Shown: positions 42,394 to 51,954 of the stretch, piece after piece
How the letters are laid out: each line of letters opens with the position of its first letter
Position numbering within the stretch: position 1 is the first letter of the stretch
From: Cyclonatronum proteinivorum
GTDB lineage: Bacteria > Bacteroidota > Rhodothermia > Balneolales > Cyclonatronaceae
Length of the DNA: 64,000 nucleotides
Direction: 5' to 3'
NCBI RefSeq assembly: GCF_003353065.1
Contig: NZ_CP027806.1
Location: 1,691,353-1,755,352 of the forward strand
Translations under genes and position numbers: made by a program
Notes under the pieces: model-generated
What the model was told of the DNA's origin: nothing
The model's database searches: none
Seen by the model: only the letters and a program-made list of their open reading frames with translations

Positions 42394-43806
42394 TCAGTTG
42401 AGCATCGGCATCCGGCCACTTGTCCAGTTCCCGATGGCTTCCAGCTCGATCGACTGATAGAAGCGGTTGCGCGACAGGATGTAGTGCTGGAACGGCCACG
42501 AATTGCTCGTCACGCGGGCCCGCTCAAAAATGATGACGGTGCGCGGATCCATGCGGTTATGGCTATAGTGCCAGATCATGGCGTCAATGCTCGACTCTAC
42601 ATACACCGGCGGACCCAGCAGAATGTACACCAAGCCCATATCGGTTTTCCAGCCTTCCTTAAAGGTCGAGAAAAGCCGGTTGGCCTCCTCAACACGGGTG
42701 TAGAACCGCTCAATTTGTTCCCGGGCCTGCCGCGGATTCATATCGCGCAGCCAAAAACGGTCAATTTCCCGCCGGATGGAGTCGGGGTCGCTCATGCGCA
42801 TCATGTTGCGGAAATCCCGTTCCCGCATCAGATACACCAGCGGCTCAGCCATCTCCCGGACCGTGCGCACATCCGGAAATCCGGGACTCACCATAGCAAA
42901 ATCGCGAAACCGAACGGTTTCTTCCGTTTGGCCGTCGGGTCCGGTCGTTTCCAGGGTGATTTCAAGCCGGTAGTTTCCCGCCTCCGGTCGCGGAAAGCTG
43001 TACTCAATCAGAATGGGGCCGGTTTCAGTATCAAGGGTGCGGCGCTGTGATGCAAGTTCGGTTTGGTCGCTGAAATCAATGCCGCGAAACTGAATGCTGC
43101 CCGAGCTCACCGGCAGGTGTCCCATCGCGCGGGCAGGGGCCGTATCGGAGCGGAATTCGATCAGCCGCATGCGCAGCTCAACCGGCAGGCTGTCATCGCT
43201 GCGCGCCACAAAAAGCTCAAACCGCAAACTGTCATGACTCGCCGGTATTAAATATGACGTGATGTTGCGGGTTTCCCCCTCGCCGAGCAGGGCAACCCGG
43301 ATGTCAGAGAGCGTCGGCTCGGGGCGCTCCGGGTCGGGCACTTCAACCTGTAAAACCACCTGACTCGCTTTATTGCTCGAGCGGTCGCGCACACGCACCT
43401 CCAGCTGATAGGTGCCCGGATTTACGGGCCTCACCCGCTCAATCAGGGTGCGAAAACGCTCCGGCCCCTCGCTCGGGATGATGTCGATATTTTCGCGCAG
43501 GGTGCCGGTCACGTCTCCCTCCGCCGTAACACCCAGCTTGCGGTACTGCACACTGAGCTCAACCGCCGCCTTGCGCTGTCCGTCTATGGTGCGGAAAACC
43601 AGGTTGTTATGCGGCAGCTCAAGGTTGAGCACGACAACAGGATTATCCTCAACATCAAAAAAACTCGTTACACGCGCCAACACTTCCGGGTAGCCCGTCT
43701 GATATACATGGGAAGTGCCCCGGTCCCGGACGGTCTCCGAGCCTGAGCCACAGCCGGATGTGCCGAGTAAGAAAATCAACAGAAAAAAAACAAGCGCGCG
43801 TGACAT
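42394..43806 (-). CDS. GWxTD domain lipoprotein
   Basis: The ATG at 43806 was chosen because it starts a lipoprotein signal (MSRALVFFLLIFLLGTSGC, lipidated Cys at 19); the longer frame has no signal. The 470 residues include beta-rich domains (about 35-330) and a C-terminal GWxTD domain (about 340-470) with FKEGWKTDMGLVYILLGPP and IWHYSHNR. GWxTD proteins occur mainly in FCB-group genomes; their function is unknown. The gene lies alone, converging on the FKBP gene. Confidence 0.9.
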   Translation of the reverse strand: MSRALVFFLLIFLLGTSGCGSGSETVRDRGTSHVYQTGYPEVLARVTSFFDVEDNPVVVLNLELPHNNLVFRTIDGQRKAAVELSVQYRKLGVTAEGDVTGTLRENIDIIPSEGPERFRTLIERVRPVNPGTYQLEVRVRDRSSNKASQVVLQVEVPDPERPEPTLSDIRVALLGEGETRNITSYLIPASHDSLRFELFVARSDDSLPVELRMRLIEFRSDTAPARAMGHLPVSSGSIQFRGIDFSDQTELASQRRTLDTETGPILIEYSFPRPEAGNYRLEITLETTGPDGQTEETVRFRDFAMVSPGFPDVRTVREMAEPLVYLMRERDFRNMMRMSDPDSIRREIDRFWLRDMNPRQAREQIERFYTRVEEANRLFSTFKEGWKTDMGLVYILLGPPVYVESSIDAMIWHYSHNRMDPRTVIIFERARVTSNSWPFQHYILSRNRFYQSIELEAIGNWTSGRMPMLN

Positions 43807-44251
43807 AGGCCTGGAGAAAACGGATGAGAATATTGGGTCTTGAAAAGGGGCGATAAACGGCATTTCGGCGTAATGGGTCATATTACCGAAAAACAAATAA
43901 ATTAGCCTGTCGCCCGAAAGATAACGAATGCTGCGGCCAATCATTCCCCGTGAATTTCAGACGCCTTGCCTGCGAAGCGCAACATCCGCAGAACGGCATG
44001 TCTCCCAATAAAATACATTTTACCCATCCCGCAGCTTGTATGGCCGGGCACCCTGTCAAATTTCTTGCTGAATAAAGCGGGTTAACTTTTTGTATATTTA
44101 TCGGTTGTGACAAAAAGGGCTGTCCTGAGCGGGCAGTGCTTTTTGATAATCTTATTTTTTAACAGGCGCAGCGCCAAACGGGACATCCCAAACCAACAGG
44201 CTGTTTCCCGCTGTCCTTATCCTATGTTTATCCAGAATCTTAAAAAAGTGT
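43807..44251. other. Divergent promoter region, GWxTD / pyk
   Basis: This 445-base gap separates two divergent genes and should contain both promoters. An AT-rich stretch with GTTAACTTTTTGTATATTTA (44081-44100) is a candidate for pyk. No repeat family member or hairpin was found. Confidence 0.4.
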
Positions 44252-45688
44252 ATGAGAAACTCGAATCGCAGAACAAAAATCGTTTGTACCGTAGGTCCCA
44301 GCACAAATACGCAGGAAGGGATTGAAGGACTCATCCAAAGCGGGATGAACGTTGCCCGGCTGAATTTCTCACATGGCACCCATGAAGATCATCAGCGTGT
44401 TATTGATATGATTCGCGCTGCGGCCCGCAAGTATCAGTATAGTGTGCCCATCCTGATGGACCTTCAGGGTCCCAAAATACGCGTCGGCAAAATGAAAGAC
44501 GGCGTGCAGCATGTCGAAACCGGCAGCTATGTGACCCTCACCCCGGATGACGGCGAGACCGAAGGCACCTCAACCGTAATTCCCATTGACTACCCCTACC
44601 TCGCGCAGGACGCCCGTGAAGGCGATACCATTCTCCTTGATGACGGCCTTTTTGAATTTAAAATTGTCAAAACCGCCGATGGCAACATCACCGCACGGGT
44701 GATTAACGGCGGCATGCTCAAATCCCGTAAAGGGGTGAACCTGCCGGGGCTCAAGCTCACCATTTCCTCCATTACCGAAAAAGATTACGCCGATCTCGAG
44801 TTCGGAATCAAAGCCGGTGTTGATCTCGTCGCCCTTTCCTTTGTGCGTAAAGCAGAAGATGTGCAGGAGCTCGTTTCCAAAATTCGCTCAGGCGGGTCCA
44901 ATGCAGGCGTCATCGCCAAAATTGAAAAGCCCGAAGCCCTTGATGTGATTGATGAGATTATTGAAGAAGTGGACGGAATCATGGTTGCGCGCGGAGATCT
45001 TGGTATCGAAATTCCGAGTGAAAAAGTGCCCATGGTGCAGAAGCAGATCATCGACAGCTGCCGTAAGGCCGGAAAGCCGGTTATTACCGCTACCCAAATG
45101 CTCGACTCCATGATCACCAACCCGCGCCCGACACGCGCGGAAAGCTCCGATGTTGCCAACGCCATCCTTGACGGCACCGACGCCATCATGCTTTCCGGTG
45201 AAACGGCTGCCGGAAAATTCCCTTTCGAAGCTGTGCGCGTGATGGAGAAAATCTGCCGCAACGTGGAAGCTGAATCCGAAGAACTGTATCACACCCTGCC
45301 GTTTACACGTCCCGAGTGGAAGCAGAAGCAGGTCGTGGAATCCATCGCCTACTCCACAACACAGCTTGCGCAATATGTAAATGCCAAGGCCATCGCTGTG
45401 ATTACGCACTCCGGCACAACCGCAAAACGGATTGCCAAGTACCGGCCTGAAGTGCCAGTGTTTGCCTTCACGGACAGTCAGCTTGTCCGGCGGCAGCTCA
45501 ACCTCGTTTGGGGTGTACACAGCATAAAGCTGAAGAAAATTTCAAACACCGACGAAAGCGTAGAGCACATGGAAGACTACCTGCGCAAATCCAAGCTGTT
45601 CAGCAAAGGCGACCGGATTATCATCGCGACAGGTATGCCGCTTGCTGATCGGGTACGCACCAACATGGTCAAAATCAGCACCCTCTGA
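44252..45688 (+). CDS. pyk: Pyruvate kinase
   Basis: The 478-residue protein has the substrate-binding N-terminus TKIVCTVGPST, NVARLNFSHGTHEDH and MDLQGPKIRVG. The active-site block IIAKIEKPEALD-type (VIAKIEKPEALDVIDEI) and MVARGDLGIEIP are also present. The C-terminal allosteric domain (about 350-478) is complete. It converts phosphoenolpyruvate and ADP to pyruvate and ATP in glycolysis. Its length is usual and it has no phosphohistidine extension. Confidence 0.97.
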   Translation: MRNSNRRTKIVCTVGPSTNTQEGIEGLIQSGMNVARLNFSHGTHEDHQRVIDMIRAAARKYQYSVPILMDLQGPKIRVGKMKDGVQHVETGSYVTLTPDDGETEGTSTVIPIDYPYLAQDAREGDTILLDDGLFEFKIVKTADGNITARVINGGMLKSRKGVNLPGLKLTISSITEKDYADLEFGIKAGVDLVALSFVRKAEDVQELVSKIRSGGSNAGVIAKIEKPEALDVIDEIIEEVDGIMVARGDLGIEIPSEKVPMVQKQIIDSCRKAGKPVITATQMLDSMITNPRPTRAESSDVANAILDGTDAIMLSGETAAGKFPFEAVRVMEKICRNVEAESEELYHTLPFTRPEWKQKQVVESIAYSTTQLAQYVNAKAIAVITHSGTTAKRIAKYRPEVPVFAFTDSQLVRRQLNLVWGVHSIKLKKISNTDESVEHMEDYLRKSKLFSKGDRIIIATGMPLADRVRTNMVKISTL

Positions 45689-45855
45689 TTTTGATTTCCG
45701 CAACACTTTTTGTTTTATGATGAAGGTCTCAGGGAAGGAACCTCCGCGGGCGGCATTCGGTACAACACCGGGGCAGCCCTCACGTTGCGTACCCGTCCCC
45801 AGGACCTTTTATTGTATCATACCAACCGTACTTTTCCCGGCTACACACTGAAGTA

Positions 45856-48822
45856 ATGAATCACATCTCAACAAAACCCGCTGCATTTATCCTCCTCATT
45901 TTTGCAAGTGCGCTTATGCTTGCAGGATGTTCCGGATCACTTGGCAGCGCATGGACCAATTTTAATTCATACTTCAATACCTTCTACAACACCAAGCAGA
46001 GCTTCGAGCGGGGCTACCGGCAGTTTGAAAATCAGGTCGAACGCATTAATCCGGAGCGCCCGATTGCCATTCACCGCGCACCCGTTCGCGCCGGCGTCTC
46101 CGAATTCGAAGACACCATTCAGCGGGGCTCCGACCTCTTGCTGCGCTTCCCCGGCTCCCGCTATGTGGATGACACCGTTTTTCTGATCGGTAAGTCTTTC
46201 TTCTTCCTGCAGAATTATTTCAATGCCGAGCAGAAGTTTACGGAGCTGTACTCGGTAACTTCATCTTCCGAGCTGCGGCAACAGTCCGTGATCTGGCGGG
46301 CGCGGGCCATGCTGGAAATGGAGCGCTACAACGACGGGATCAATTTCCTGGTAGCCATGTACGACAATCCCGAAATCGACTGGGACCGCCGCAATCTTGC
46401 CGAAGCCGATTTGCTGATGGCGCAGTTTCTGGTGCAGACCAATCAGTGGGAAGAGTCAGGCCGCTTGCTGTTCGAAGCCCTGCCGGATGTGCGCGACAAT
46501 GAGCTGCGTGCCCGCGGTTTTTTTCTGAACGGGCAAATCCTCGAGCACCTGGGCGAGTATCAGGCAGCCTACGATGCCTTTGACCGGGTTCGGCGTTCAA
46601 ACCCGTACTATCAGATGATCTATTATGCGGAGCTCAAAAAAGGCGTCATGCTCCGCAATATGGGGCGCTATGATGAGTCGCGCAGACACTTTGCCTCCAT
46701 GGCCCGCGACAACAACAATTTTGAGTTTCTGGCTGAAATCAATTTTCAGCAGGCGAAAACCCTGCACAGCATGGGGCGCGCCTACGAAGCCCGCGAAATG
46801 TACCGGGAAGTGCTCTACTTCAGCTTCCGCGCACCCGCCCGGGAAGTGCTTGCCCGTACACACTACGGCCTCGCAGAACTTTACCGCTTCGATTTTCGCG
46901 ATTATCAGCGGGCTGCCGCACACTATGATACGGCTGCGCGCAACACTTCCGACCTGGAACTTCTGCCGCGGGGCTTCGACGCCCGTACGGTTTCGCGGGA
47001 TTTCAGCAACTTCGCGCGCCTGAGCACTGAGCGGGCAAAAATGGACAGCTTGCTGTGGCTGGGTAACCTGCCTCCCGCGCGCTTCGATTCGGTCATCACG
47101 GTTATTCAGGAAGACTATCGTCGTCAGATGAGAGCCGCTGAACGAGAGCGCCGGCGCGAATCAACCCGGATCGTGAACGTGGAACCTTCCGACCTTGAAG
47201 ACGCCACTGAGTCGGGCGAAAACGGCTTTCTGTTTCACCTGAACCGGCAGCTTATGAGTCAGGCAAGCATGCAGTTTCAGGCCCTATGGGATGGCCGGCC
47301 GTTGGTGGACAACTGGCGCCGCATGGACGCCGTCCGGCGCACTATTATCGAAGCGGAAGAAGATGAAGCGCTCGCCGAAGAGATTTTTTTCGTGGAAGAA
47401 ATGGTGTTTGATGAATATGAGCTCGATCTCAGCGAAATTCCCCGCACCCGCGCCGCCCGGGATGAAATGCGCGTGCGGCTGGCCAACACCAAATACGAAA
47501 TCGGCAACCTGTTTTTCTTTTCCTTCAATCAGCCCGACAGTGCACGATCGTACTTCAGCCGGATCGTAGCGGATTTCCCGACTGCGGAAGTCGTGCCGCA
47601 GGCGATGTTTTCCATCTCAGAAATCCTCTATCAGAGTGGGGATCCGGAAGAAGCAAGGGAATGGGCGCTCAAGATTGCCGACCGTCATCCCGATACGCCC
47701 TACGCGCGCAGGCTTTCAAGCCGCTTTGACCTGGCGCTCGATTCAGAGCAGGTGCCGCAAACCGATGAAGAGCGCGTGGGCTTTGCCTACCGGCAGCTAC
47801 TCGGGGAAATTGAAGACCTGCCCCCCCTTGAAGCGGGTCAGCAGCTCATGGCTTTCGGAATGGCAGATACGCTGACGTCTCACGCCCCTGAAGCCCTTTT
47901 CAACGCCGTCCGACTTTTTGCTTCACACGAAAACAGCAACGACGACTTTCTCGAACGCCGCCGGACCTATGAGCAGACCCGCAGAACCTTTGAAATTGAA
48001 CAGGCAGAACTCAGCACCCTGCAAGACTCCGCGCGCGTAATGCTGGCCGATACGAGTCATGTGTTTGAAGAAGAAGGCCTGCGCGAATTCTGGGAAAGTA
48101 TTGCAGATTCCACGCTTGCTGAGCCCGATTTTTACGAACTCTTTCCCTATCGCGGGGAAGTGTGGGATGACGCCCGCGCGTCGCTCGAACGGATTTCGGA
48201 AGCGCATAGTAATTTCAGGCTGATCAACCGGGTAAGGAGCCTGCACGACGCCATCCGGCTGCCCGACAAACCCGAGCCCGAACCTGATCCAGACGCGGAG
48301 CCCGAAACAGATGAAATGCCGGACACTGAAACAGAAGCCGGAGACGCAGACGGGGCCCTTGCGGAAGAGCTGCCCACGGAGTTTCAGATACCGGGCATGG
48401 CGCCGAGTGGCAGGAATCAGGATTTCCCTGACCGTAGTGCAGGTGAAGGCCAAGGCGAAACCCTGCGACCGGATCAGCTGCCGGTCAATGCCACTACCGT
48501 ATATGACGCAGAAGAACTCGGCCTGACGCCCGATTTTGGCATTACGCTCGAACACGCCATCGAACAATCCGGCGTGCGGCACATGATGGCTTCCATGAAT
48601 ATTGTGGAAGCAACTTTCAGCTTCCGCATACACATCACCGGAGAAGGTTTCACAGAGCGGGTCACACCGCTTGGCGACAATGATGAGTTCGGCTTCTCAC
48701 AAATGCTGCAAAATCAGCTGCAGGAAGTGCTTGCTGCCGAACCGGCTGTGCTTGACGGGGAGCGGGTCCCGGTCATCTACATCGTCGATATCCCCGTCAC
48801 AGCCGCTGAAACCGACGACTGA
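45856..48822 (+). CDS. Large TPR lipoprotein, possibly SprE/PorW-like
   Basis: The 988-residue protein has a lipoprotein signal (FASALMLAGC, Cys at 25) and then YFNTFYNTKQSFERGY. Tandem TPR-like helical pairs occupy about 70-400 and 560-690. An acidic Glu/Asp/Pro-rich linker lies near 800-880, and a C-terminal alpha/beta domain covers about 885-985. The lipoprotein-TPR design with an N-terminal FNTFYN-type motif recalls SprE/PorW, a lipoprotein accessory of the T9SS, but I cannot confirm homology. It would sit on the inner face of the outer membrane. It is 167 bases after pyk. Confidence 0.72.
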   Translation: MNHISTKPAAFILLIFASALMLAGCSGSLGSAWTNFNSYFNTFYNTKQSFERGYRQFENQVERINPERPIAIHRAPVRAGVSEFEDTIQRGSDLLLRFPGSRYVDDTVFLIGKSFFFLQNYFNAEQKFTELYSVTSSSELRQQSVIWRARAMLEMERYNDGINFLVAMYDNPEIDWDRRNLAEADLLMAQFLVQTNQWEESGRLLFEALPDVRDNELRARGFFLNGQILEHLGEYQAAYDAFDRVRRSNPYYQMIYYAELKKGVMLRNMGRYDESRRHFASMARDNNNFEFLAEINFQQAKTLHSMGRAYEAREMYREVLYFSFRAPAREVLARTHYGLAELYRFDFRDYQRAAAHYDTAARNTSDLELLPRGFDARTVSRDFSNFARLSTERAKMDSLLWLGNLPPARFDSVITVIQEDYRRQMRAAERERRRESTRIVNVEPSDLEDATESGENGFLFHLNRQLMSQASMQFQALWDGRPLVDNWRRMDAVRRTIIEAEEDEALAEEIFFVEEMVFDEYELDLSEIPRTRAARDEMRVRLANTKYEIGNLFFFSFNQPDSARSYFSRIVADFPTAEVVPQAMFSISEILYQSGDPEEAREWALKIADRHPDTPYARRLSSRFDLALDSEQVPQTDEERVGFAYRQLLGEIEDLPPLEAGQQLMAFGMADTLTSHAPEALFNAVRLFASHENSNDDFLERRRTYEQTRRTFEIEQAELSTLQDSARVMLADTSHVFEEEGLREFWESIADSTLAEPDFYELFPYRGEVWDDARASLERISEAHSNFRLINRVRSLHDAIRLPDKPEPEPDPDAEPETDEMPDTETEAGDADGALAEELPTEFQIPGMAPSGRNQDFPDRSAGEGQGETLRPDQLPVNATTVYDAEELGLTPDFGITLEHAIEQSGVRHMMASMNIVEATFSFRIHITGEGFTERVTPLGDNDEFGFSQMLQNQLQEVLAAEPAVLDGERVPVIYIVDIPVTAAETDD

Positions 48823-48855
48823 TACCCCATCCGGTTTTCCGGCTTGTTTTTTTAA

Positions 48856-49081
48856 CCCGCATTATTCACCAAGAAATTTTCTTGCTGGCAAGGCGAAGCT
48901 GAAAACTCAGCGGAAGGGTACCTAAGTACCCTGAGCATGAGTTTTCGGCTTCAACGCAGCCAGCGAGGAAATTTCGCAGCCTTTACACCACACCCAAATT
49001 TGGGCTACAAGTGTTTTTCGTTAAGCCCAATTTAAACTATTATTTAGCAAATTAATCCTGTTTAATTGTGAATAATGCGGG
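48856..49081 (+). mobile_element. 226-bp MITE, copy 2
   Basis: It has the same 14-bp terminal repeats as copy 1 and a flanking TTAA duplication (48852-48855 and 49082-49085). Orientation and internal hairpin are as in copy 1. It lies between convergent genes (TPR lipoprotein and pyrD). Confidence 0.9.
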
Positions 49082-49125
49082 TTAAGTCTGTGCAGGTGGG
49101 TTTAGGGGGATGGTTTTGGCGTCCT

Positions 49126-50163
49126 TCACCAGCTGCGCAGCAATTCCCGGCAAATGGTACCGGGCAGCTGCGGACCTTCGTACACAAGTCCGGTATAAAT
49201 CTGAATGAGATCAGCCCCAGCCTGCAGCCGTTTGCGGGCTTCTTTCGGGGAGTCAATCCCGCCAACGCTGATCAGGGTTTTACCCGGCGCCGTCCGCTCC
49301 CGGATGTAGGCTATGCGATCTGCCGCAGTTTTGGCAAGCGGCGTTCCGCTGAGACCGCCGTTGCCGATGGCTTCTAATTCTCCATTCGGCGTGGCAAGCC
49401 CGTCACGGCTTACCGAAGTGTTGACGGCGACATAGCCGTCTGCCTGCGCTTCTTCTGCAATCATAAGCAGCTCCCGCAGTACGCTGTCGCTGGTATCTGC
49501 AGAAAACTTGATGAAGAACGGCACGTCGCGCAGCCGAACTTCCGCGAGCGCCTGCATGAGCCGCAGAAAAAGCTCGGGCGACTCAAAAGATTTTCCGTCG
49601 CCGGTATTTGGACATGAAATATTGATGGTCGTATAATCCGCGTGCGGTGCGAGCAGTTTGTAGGAGCGCACATAGTCGTAAATGCCGCCTTCTGTTGAGC
49701 GGTGCAGGTTTGGCGTTTTGGCAATGTTGATTCCCAGCGGTACCTTTCGCGCGGCTTTTGCAGGAAGGCCCTGCGCAACGGCCCGTGCACCGTCGTTGTT
49801 GAGCCCCATGCGGTTAATCAGCGCGCGGTCTGACGGTAGCCGGAACATGCGCGGCTTGCGGTTTCCGGCACTGGGCTCCGCGGTAACGCTGCCGATTTCC
49901 AGAAAACCGAAGCCCGTAGCTGAAAGCGCCGGAATCAGCGCGCCATTTTTGTCAAAACCGGCTGCAAGCCCGACCGGATTGGGGAAGCGAAGGCCGGCGG
50001 TTTGAACTTCGAGTTTTGAATCGGTAACGCAAAGCTGCCCCTTCAGGAATTCAAGGAACGCTTCTGAGTGCTGCCAGCGCTTCAGGCGTGAGAAAACAAA
50101 ATTATGAGCTTCTTCCGCTTCCATCTGAAAAAGAAGCGGGCGGATCAGCCTGCGGTAGATCAT
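49126..50163 (-). CDS. pyrD: Dihydroorotate dehydrogenase (quinone), class 2
   Basis: The 345-residue protein has the membrane-associating N-terminal helices of class 2 enzymes (MIYRRLIRPLLFQMEAEEAHNFVFSRL). The FMN-binding PNPVGLAAGFDKNG, NRMGLNNDGA and INISCPNTGDG segments and the C-terminal VGGIDSPKEARKRLQAGADLIQIYTG phosphate loop are present. It oxidises dihydroorotate to orotate with quinone in pyrimidine synthesis at the inner membrane. The catalytic base is Ser in the INISCPNT region. Confidence 0.96.
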   Translation of the reverse strand: MIYRRLIRPLLFQMEAEEAHNFVFSRLKRWQHSEAFLEFLKGQLCVTDSKLEVQTAGLRFPNPVGLAAGFDKNGALIPALSATGFGFLEIGSVTAEPSAGNRKPRMFRLPSDRALINRMGLNNDGARAVAQGLPAKAARKVPLGINIAKTPNLHRSTEGGIYDYVRSYKLLAPHADYTTINISCPNTGDGKSFESPELFLRLMQALAEVRLRDVPFFIKFSADTSDSVLRELLMIAEEAQADGYVAVNTSVSRDGLATPNGELEAIGNGGLSGTPLAKTAADRIAYIRERTAPGKTLISVGGIDSPKEARKRLQAGADLIQIYTGLVYEGPQLPGTICRELLRSW

Positions 50164-50272
50164 ATCGTTGAAGGATGGTTAAGGAAATTGCAGGGCGGCC
50201 GTCGCCCTGTGCCAACTGTAAAATAAGCCTAAAACAAGCCATGACCATAGTGACTTTCAGTCAGCATAACCG

Positions 50273-51574
50273 ATGAATTTCAGCACAGCAGCGCAGGTAC
50301 ATGCGTACATCAACACCATGCCGATGTTCGCAAGCAGCGGCAGGCAGGCGGCGCGCTTCGGCCTTGAAGGGATCACCGCCCTTTGTGAAGCAATCGGGAA
50401 CCCGCAGCGTGATCTTCGCTGCATTCACGTAGCCGGAACCAATGGGAAGGGCTCGGTCTGTCAGTTGCTGCACGGCGTTTTATCCCATGCAGGCTACCGC
50501 ACCGGGCTGTACACATCCCCGCATTTGGAGCGCGTCACCCAGCGTTTTGTGGTAAACGGCACGGAAATGTCAGATACCGAGCTGTTAGAGTTTTTCCGGG
50601 AGCACGGGCAGGCCGTGCTTGAATGCGCCCCTACATTTTTTGAGCTTACGACCGCCATCGCCTTCTGGCATTTCAGCAGGCAGCGCACGGATATCTGCGT
50701 GATTGAAACCGGCCTGGGCGGCCGGCTCGACGCAACCAACGTGATTACCCCGCTGGTCTCCGTCATTACAAGTATCGGACTTGATCACACCGAAATACTG
50801 GGTGAAACGCTGGCGAAAATCGCTGCGGAAAAGGCCGGAATCATCAAAGAAGGTGTGCCGGTTGTTACCGGGAAACTCCCGCCGGAAGCCTTCGGGGTAA
50901 TTCGTGCCACAGCCCGCAGCAAGGGTGTCGCACTGCATAACGCGGCAGATCCGGAGCCTGAGTGGGAGAATGGCAACGTGACCCTTCGCAGCGGCATAGA
51001 AAACCATAACGGCATGCTGACCCTTTATACAGGCTTCAGGCAGCCTGTGCAGCGCTACAACATCGCTACCGCGGTTCAGGTGCTGAGTCTCCTGCACGCG
51101 GCCTATCCTGTACGTCCGGAGCTGTTAACGAAGGCCATGGCACAAATTTCCGCTTCAGGTGCCTTTGCCGGGCGTTTTGAGCAAATGCTGCCCGGCGCGG
51201 ATGTCTATTACGATGGTGCACACAATACCGAAGCTTTTTCACAGGCGCTGCAGCTATCCCGGAAGATTGCAGGGGAGAGAAAAATGGTGTTGGTGTTTAG
51301 CCTTATGCGTGATAAATTAACCCCTGAATTGTGCAGGCTTATTTCAGAATTCGACGAATTGTTCTATTTTGAGGGAAATTATGGCAGAACAGCTTCTCTT
51401 TCTGAGATTCAGCAGTATCTTCCCGATACAAAAAGCTTTCAATCTGTAGTATGGTCCGATCTGAAAGATGAGGCTTTAGCCGGAAATATCATGTTGTTGT
51501 TCTCCGGTTCGCTTTATTTTTACGGGCTTGCCAAAAAAATGGTTGATTCAGGCGAGCGCGCACAAGATGTCTGA
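50273..51574 (+). CDS. folC: Bifunctional folylpolyglutamate / dihydrofolate synthase
   Basis: The 433-residue Mur-ligase-family protein has the P-loop VAGTNGKGSVCQLLHGVL near residues 48-65, SPHLERVTQRF, ETGLGGRLDATNVI, LDHTEILGETLAKIAAEKAGIIK and the C-terminal DGAHNTEAF. It adds glutamate to dihydropteroate and to folates. It is divergent from pyrD with 109 bases between. Confidence 0.95.
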   Translation: MNFSTAAQVHAYINTMPMFASSGRQAARFGLEGITALCEAIGNPQRDLRCIHVAGTNGKGSVCQLLHGVLSHAGYRTGLYTSPHLERVTQRFVVNGTEMSDTELLEFFREHGQAVLECAPTFFELTTAIAFWHFSRQRTDICVIETGLGGRLDATNVITPLVSVITSIGLDHTEILGETLAKIAAEKAGIIKEGVPVVTGKLPPEAFGVIRATARSKGVALHNAADPEPEWENGNVTLRSGIENHNGMLTLYTGFRQPVQRYNIATAVQVLSLLHAAYPVRPELLTKAMAQISASGAFAGRFEQMLPGADVYYDGAHNTEAFSQALQLSRKIAGERKMVLVFSLMRDKLTPELCRLISEFDELFYFEGNYGRTASLSEIQQYLPDTKSFQSVVWSDLKDEALAGNIMLLFSGSLYFYGLAKKMVDSGERAQDV

Positions 51575-51954
51575 ATCGTTTGCAGTCCCCGTTCTTGCGC
51601 TTCGGATGTTGCCGCCCCGTTGTTGTGTGCATCATAAAACAATTCATACAAATTATTCCAAAACGCTTGCGGCTTATCAGCGCTGATGGCATAATAATCC
51701 CTTTACGGAAAGGCCTGCAAAAAGCGGTTCTGTCCATCATAATATCCGGACGGGAAGAAGTCTACTGATAATTATACGCTCACGGGTTCCATGTACGCAG
51801 CAGTACATGCTGAAACCTTTTGATGAATGCAGCCTGAGTCCTTTTTAAAAAAACACATCACATTAAATCAAAAAAAAAGTGTGCTGACTGTATGCATATA
51901 CAACAAGACAGCAGCAAATTTTTTATTTCAAATTAATCAAGCAAAAACAACCAC
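51575..51954. other. folC-rho intergenic leader
   Basis: This 380-base gap holds the presumed rho promoter and leader. The last 110 bases are A-rich. No clear hairpin terminator, leader peptide or repeat was found. Confidence 0.4.
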
